Source: Epiperipatus broadwayi (taxonomy: Eukaryota > Onychophora > Udeonychophora > Euonychophora > Peripatidae). Taken from it: a stretch of 64,000 nucleotides of DNA. Position numbers and translations under genes: made by a program. Positions 61,318-64,000 of the stretch are shown piece after piece (position 1 is the stretch's first letter; each line of letters starts with the position of its first letter). The stretch covers positions 6,505,244-6,569,243 of the forward strand of contig JAQFVV010012418.1 in the NCBI GenBank assembly GCA_028023455.1. The letters are read 5' to 3'. The notes under the pieces are model-generated. The model saw only the letters and a program-made list of their open reading frames with translations. It was not told the DNA's origin and ran no database searches.

Positions 61318-61500
61318 GGGGTTTGAACTCAGTCTTTCAAGCTCCCTACAGCTATCCACTCCATCTTATACAATCAATACACATGAGCATGTACATTTCC
61401 CACATATATATTTCATATTCTTTACATGTATGTGGTCATTTGCATCAGTTGTATAAGAAGTGGATAGCTATAGGAACTTGAAAATCTGAGTTCAAATCCC
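61318..61500. repeat. Palindromic element with tRNA B-box-like ends
   Basis: GGGGTTTGAACTCAGTCTTTC at the left is mirrored by CTGAGTTCAAATCCC at the right; arms of about 50 bp also pair at GCTATCCACT/AGTGGATAGC. Each end resembles a polymerase III B box (GTTCAAANCC), as does 60470-60485. It may be two SINE heads in opposite orientation. Confidence 0.65.
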
Positions 61501-62803
61501 ATCTAATTACATTAAGTTCACTATAGACAATATTTCTGTATTTAAGTAATAATAATAATAATAGTAGTAGTAGTACTATAATAATAATTTCTTCGCTGCA
61601 TTTTATGAGGTGTCAACTAGTTTTCAGGTTGTTGATAATGTTGGTTATGATTGAAATACATGTCAGCAGAGGTTGGTTGATTTTTTAAATCAAAGATTGC
61701 TGCTTGAAAGATTGTAAAAAATGTAGATGGTGTAAGTTTAAGTTAAAATAAAATAATACTATTGCAAAACGATTATACAATGTATCAAACCTTTTAGAAA
61801 TAAAAGTTAATTGCAGAAGTTAAAACACAATATTGCAAAATATCGAAAAGCAGAATAATGAATCAATATTTACAATATATAGATATGTTTGTAAATTACA
61901 GAATGATTTCTATAATCATTGCAAAACATATCTCTTGCATATTATAATTTGATTTTTTAAAATATTTTTTCTCTTTTGGAATTTTAATAGCCATACTAGT
62001 TTATAAAGGATTGATGATTACAAAATGTAAAATTATTAAATTTAATACACCTATTTATTTTTTGCATTTTTTTAAATGCAATTTTGTGCTATTTTCTTTT
62101 GTTTCTGCAGAACTTTCATATAGATTGCAAAATAAAAGCTGTATATTATAGCAAATTAAGCAATAAAGCGAATAGTAAAGTCATTGAGAATTATTAAATA
62201 CCACATCAAAGAATCCTTCTTACTATATTCACAAACTGTAATTTCAGTCCTGAAATTATTATTTAAGTAACTAATGATTTTACAGGGCACTTAAGAATTT
62301 TCAGATAACCAATCTATTTCCAACCCCAATTAACAATGCTTATCATTAACCCACCTACTGGCAAATCACTAACTTGGTAAGCAATGTTTTTTCCCTTTAC
62401 TATTTCTATGAATTGTGGAAAAGGTCTTGCCCCTATAGTAGGTCATCTTATTAATCTAGTCATCACATATGGGGTGAGGTTTTTAATTGGCTAATATTCT
62501 CTCATAGAAGCAAATAGTTGCTGAAATTTTTTTCATCTATGATTGATAAACGATTTAAGATTTTTTAATATTATGCATTTAAAACATCTATTTACTGAAG
62601 ATCACTTTTGAATTGAGAAAAATAGCACAATCATCTACATATTGTAAATCCAGAAGACTAGAAGTCAAAACTCTTGCTTTTGTTATTAATTGATTTAAAT
62701 TAAAAAATTCCCTATCAAATGGTATTACAACATGATCTATAATTAATGAAGCTAATTACAAACCCACTGAGATAAAAAAAAGTTGGAACAAATACATTAA
62801 TGT

Positions 62804-62890
62804 GCTGTCAAACAGTGGTTAGCATAGCTGCCTTCCAAGCAACTGGCCAGGGTTCGCTTCCCATTCAACGCATTTGACATATGGGGAAAA
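62804..62890 (+). mobile_element. Short tRNA-like SINE with target duplication
   Basis: ACAGTGGTTAGCATAGCTG (A-box-like) and CCAGGGTTCGCTTCCC (B-box-like) lie about 35 bases apart, followed by GGGGAAAA. It is flanked by AAATACATTAATGT at 62790-62803 and 62891-62904, a perfect 14-bp duplication, so it arrived by retrotransposition and is fairly recent. Without the flanks it might be taken for a tRNA pseudogene; no cloverleaf was checked. Confidence 0.75.
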
Positions 62891-64000
62891 AAATACATTA
62901 ATGTATTTTATTACTACCTTTGATTTCAAATGCTTTAGATTTTCTATTTATAATATCCATTCCTAATGATTCCCTCATATAGAAGTTGCATAATGTAAAT
63001 ATTTTTATGGCCACAAAATAATTTCAAATAATGTCTCAGACTTGTTCAGTTAATTGAGCCAATATAAGAATCACATCAGTAAATACAATACATAAATCAG
63101 TACTTGTGTTCCAACATGTTTTGAACTTGCCTTGCTTGAAAAAAATATCTATACACCTTTTTAATTTTCTAAATCCACATTGAGTTTTAAGTAAACATTC
63201 ACCTATGACTGGAAACATCTAATTAAATAAAAATCTCAAATGAATATTTGTTGTTGTCAGTAACTAATATAATTATTACAGTCTTAATTATGTCCTCTAT
63301 TTTTAAAAATCAGAATAAAAGACGAATCCTCAAAATCAGATGGCACAACTTTGTGTTTATATATTTGAAATAATTTAGATGATAACATATCAACATTTTA
63401 TTTTAAAATATTTCATGTATCTTATTAGACCTGCAGCTTTTCAATTTTTAAATCTATAAAGAATTACCTTAATTTCATTAAACTGATATGGGTATATAAT
63501 GAAAATTTATCATCTCAATTTTTGTACAATTATTCAAAATATGATTACAATATTTTCTTTACATTTTCAACATATGGTCATTATATAAAAGAGTGCCATT
63601 GATTATAATATGATAATAATATTTTTAGCTTCATATATTACTTTCAATCTATCAAAAAAAAATTTGTTTTTTCTTTGCAGTTTTAATCCCCTACTCATTT
63701 TTAAGTTAACTGGATATGATTAGGACAGGATATTCCATTTTAGTTTTGATGGTATTTTAATGACCAGTAAAACCTTAAATATTTTTAGCAACTTTATTTT
63801 TAATAATTTTCATAGAAAAATAGTGATCTAAAGAAAAAAATTTCCCAGACAAATATAATAGTATCAATATTTCTATGAATAAAGTTAAAATTAGCTACAT
63901 CAACAGGCTTTGAAGGTGTACTTTTTTTAAACAAGCCTATTTATCCAAAATATAAATAAAATTTTAATTAGAACTCCCATACTTCTTCCTATATATAAAT

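Larger units (their letters stand above)
60931..64000 (+). other. Intron 8, incomplete at window end
   Basis: AT-rich; contains a palindromic tRNA-like element, a triplet microsatellite (61545-61582), a SINE and a possible cryptic exon at 62111. I do not see the next I-EGF exon before the end of the window. Confidence 0.6.

Noticed and set aside
1-64000. CRISPR array or bacterial operon
   Set aside because: Direct repeats here are transposon arrays without regular short spacers, and the genes are spliced; this is animal DNA.

Overview
The window is animal genomic DNA: very AT-rich (roughly three quarters A+T by eye), with spliced genes, tRNA-derived SINEs and many eukaryotic transposons. I cannot name the species. 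The transposon mix (piggyBac, Ty3/Gypsy, Penelope-like, Merlin, hammerhead-ribozyme repeats) and the integrin suggest an invertebrate, but the phylum is open.

Host gene. One gene on the + strand spans the window: an integrin beta subunit. Eight consecutive internal exons (2400-60930, 828 nt, 276 codons) encode the end of the beta-I domain, the rest of the hybrid domain, a PSI/hybrid-side cysteine region, I-EGF1 and the start of I-EGF2. All splice sites are AG/GT and the reading phase stays open across every junction. The 5' exons (signal peptide, PSI, MIDAS) and 3' exons (remaining I-EGFs, transmembrane segment, tail) lie outside. The introns are 12.2, 18.7, 11.4, 0.095, 0.078, 10.9 and 4.3 kb. 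The rest of the window is intronic and full of mobile DNA.

Intron contents in order. Intron before exon 1: a three-copy repeat cluster (1305-2361) with hammerhead-ribozyme folds. Intron 1: a snapback-plus-tandem array of ~410-bp units (5569-6715), one hammerhead per unit, then ~8 kb of plain AT-rich DNA. Intron 2: a Ty3/Gypsy element (about 16264-25230) whose gag is split by a 4.16-kb piggyBac with TTAA duplications (17107-21261); a ~430-bp inverted hammerhead repeat (26725-27508); LINE 3' ends (31.8-33.2 kb). Intron 3: a second related gag element (36.3-38.5 kb), a deleted Merlin transposon (39551-40502), and a 1.38-kb palindrome of a Penelope-like element with GIY-YIG nuclease remnants (41372-42752). 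Intron 6: a foldback element (52899-53309) next to a second tandem hammerhead array (53359-54345), and a SINE. Intron 7: a ~1.96-kb LTR-like insertion (58416-60372) that landed inside a hammerhead of another repeat. Intron 8: a tRNA-like palindrome and a small SINE with a 14-bp target duplication.

Most notable. Four sequence-divergent repeat families each fold by hand into a type I hammerhead ribozyme with very short stem III. Stem I is preserved by different base pairs in each family. Three families share a ~400-430-bp unit length and a common block around CCCATATAGCTAT at the same place in the unit. This looks like a superfamily of retrozyme-like or Penelope-LTR-like elements. All ribozyme calls are from inspection only.
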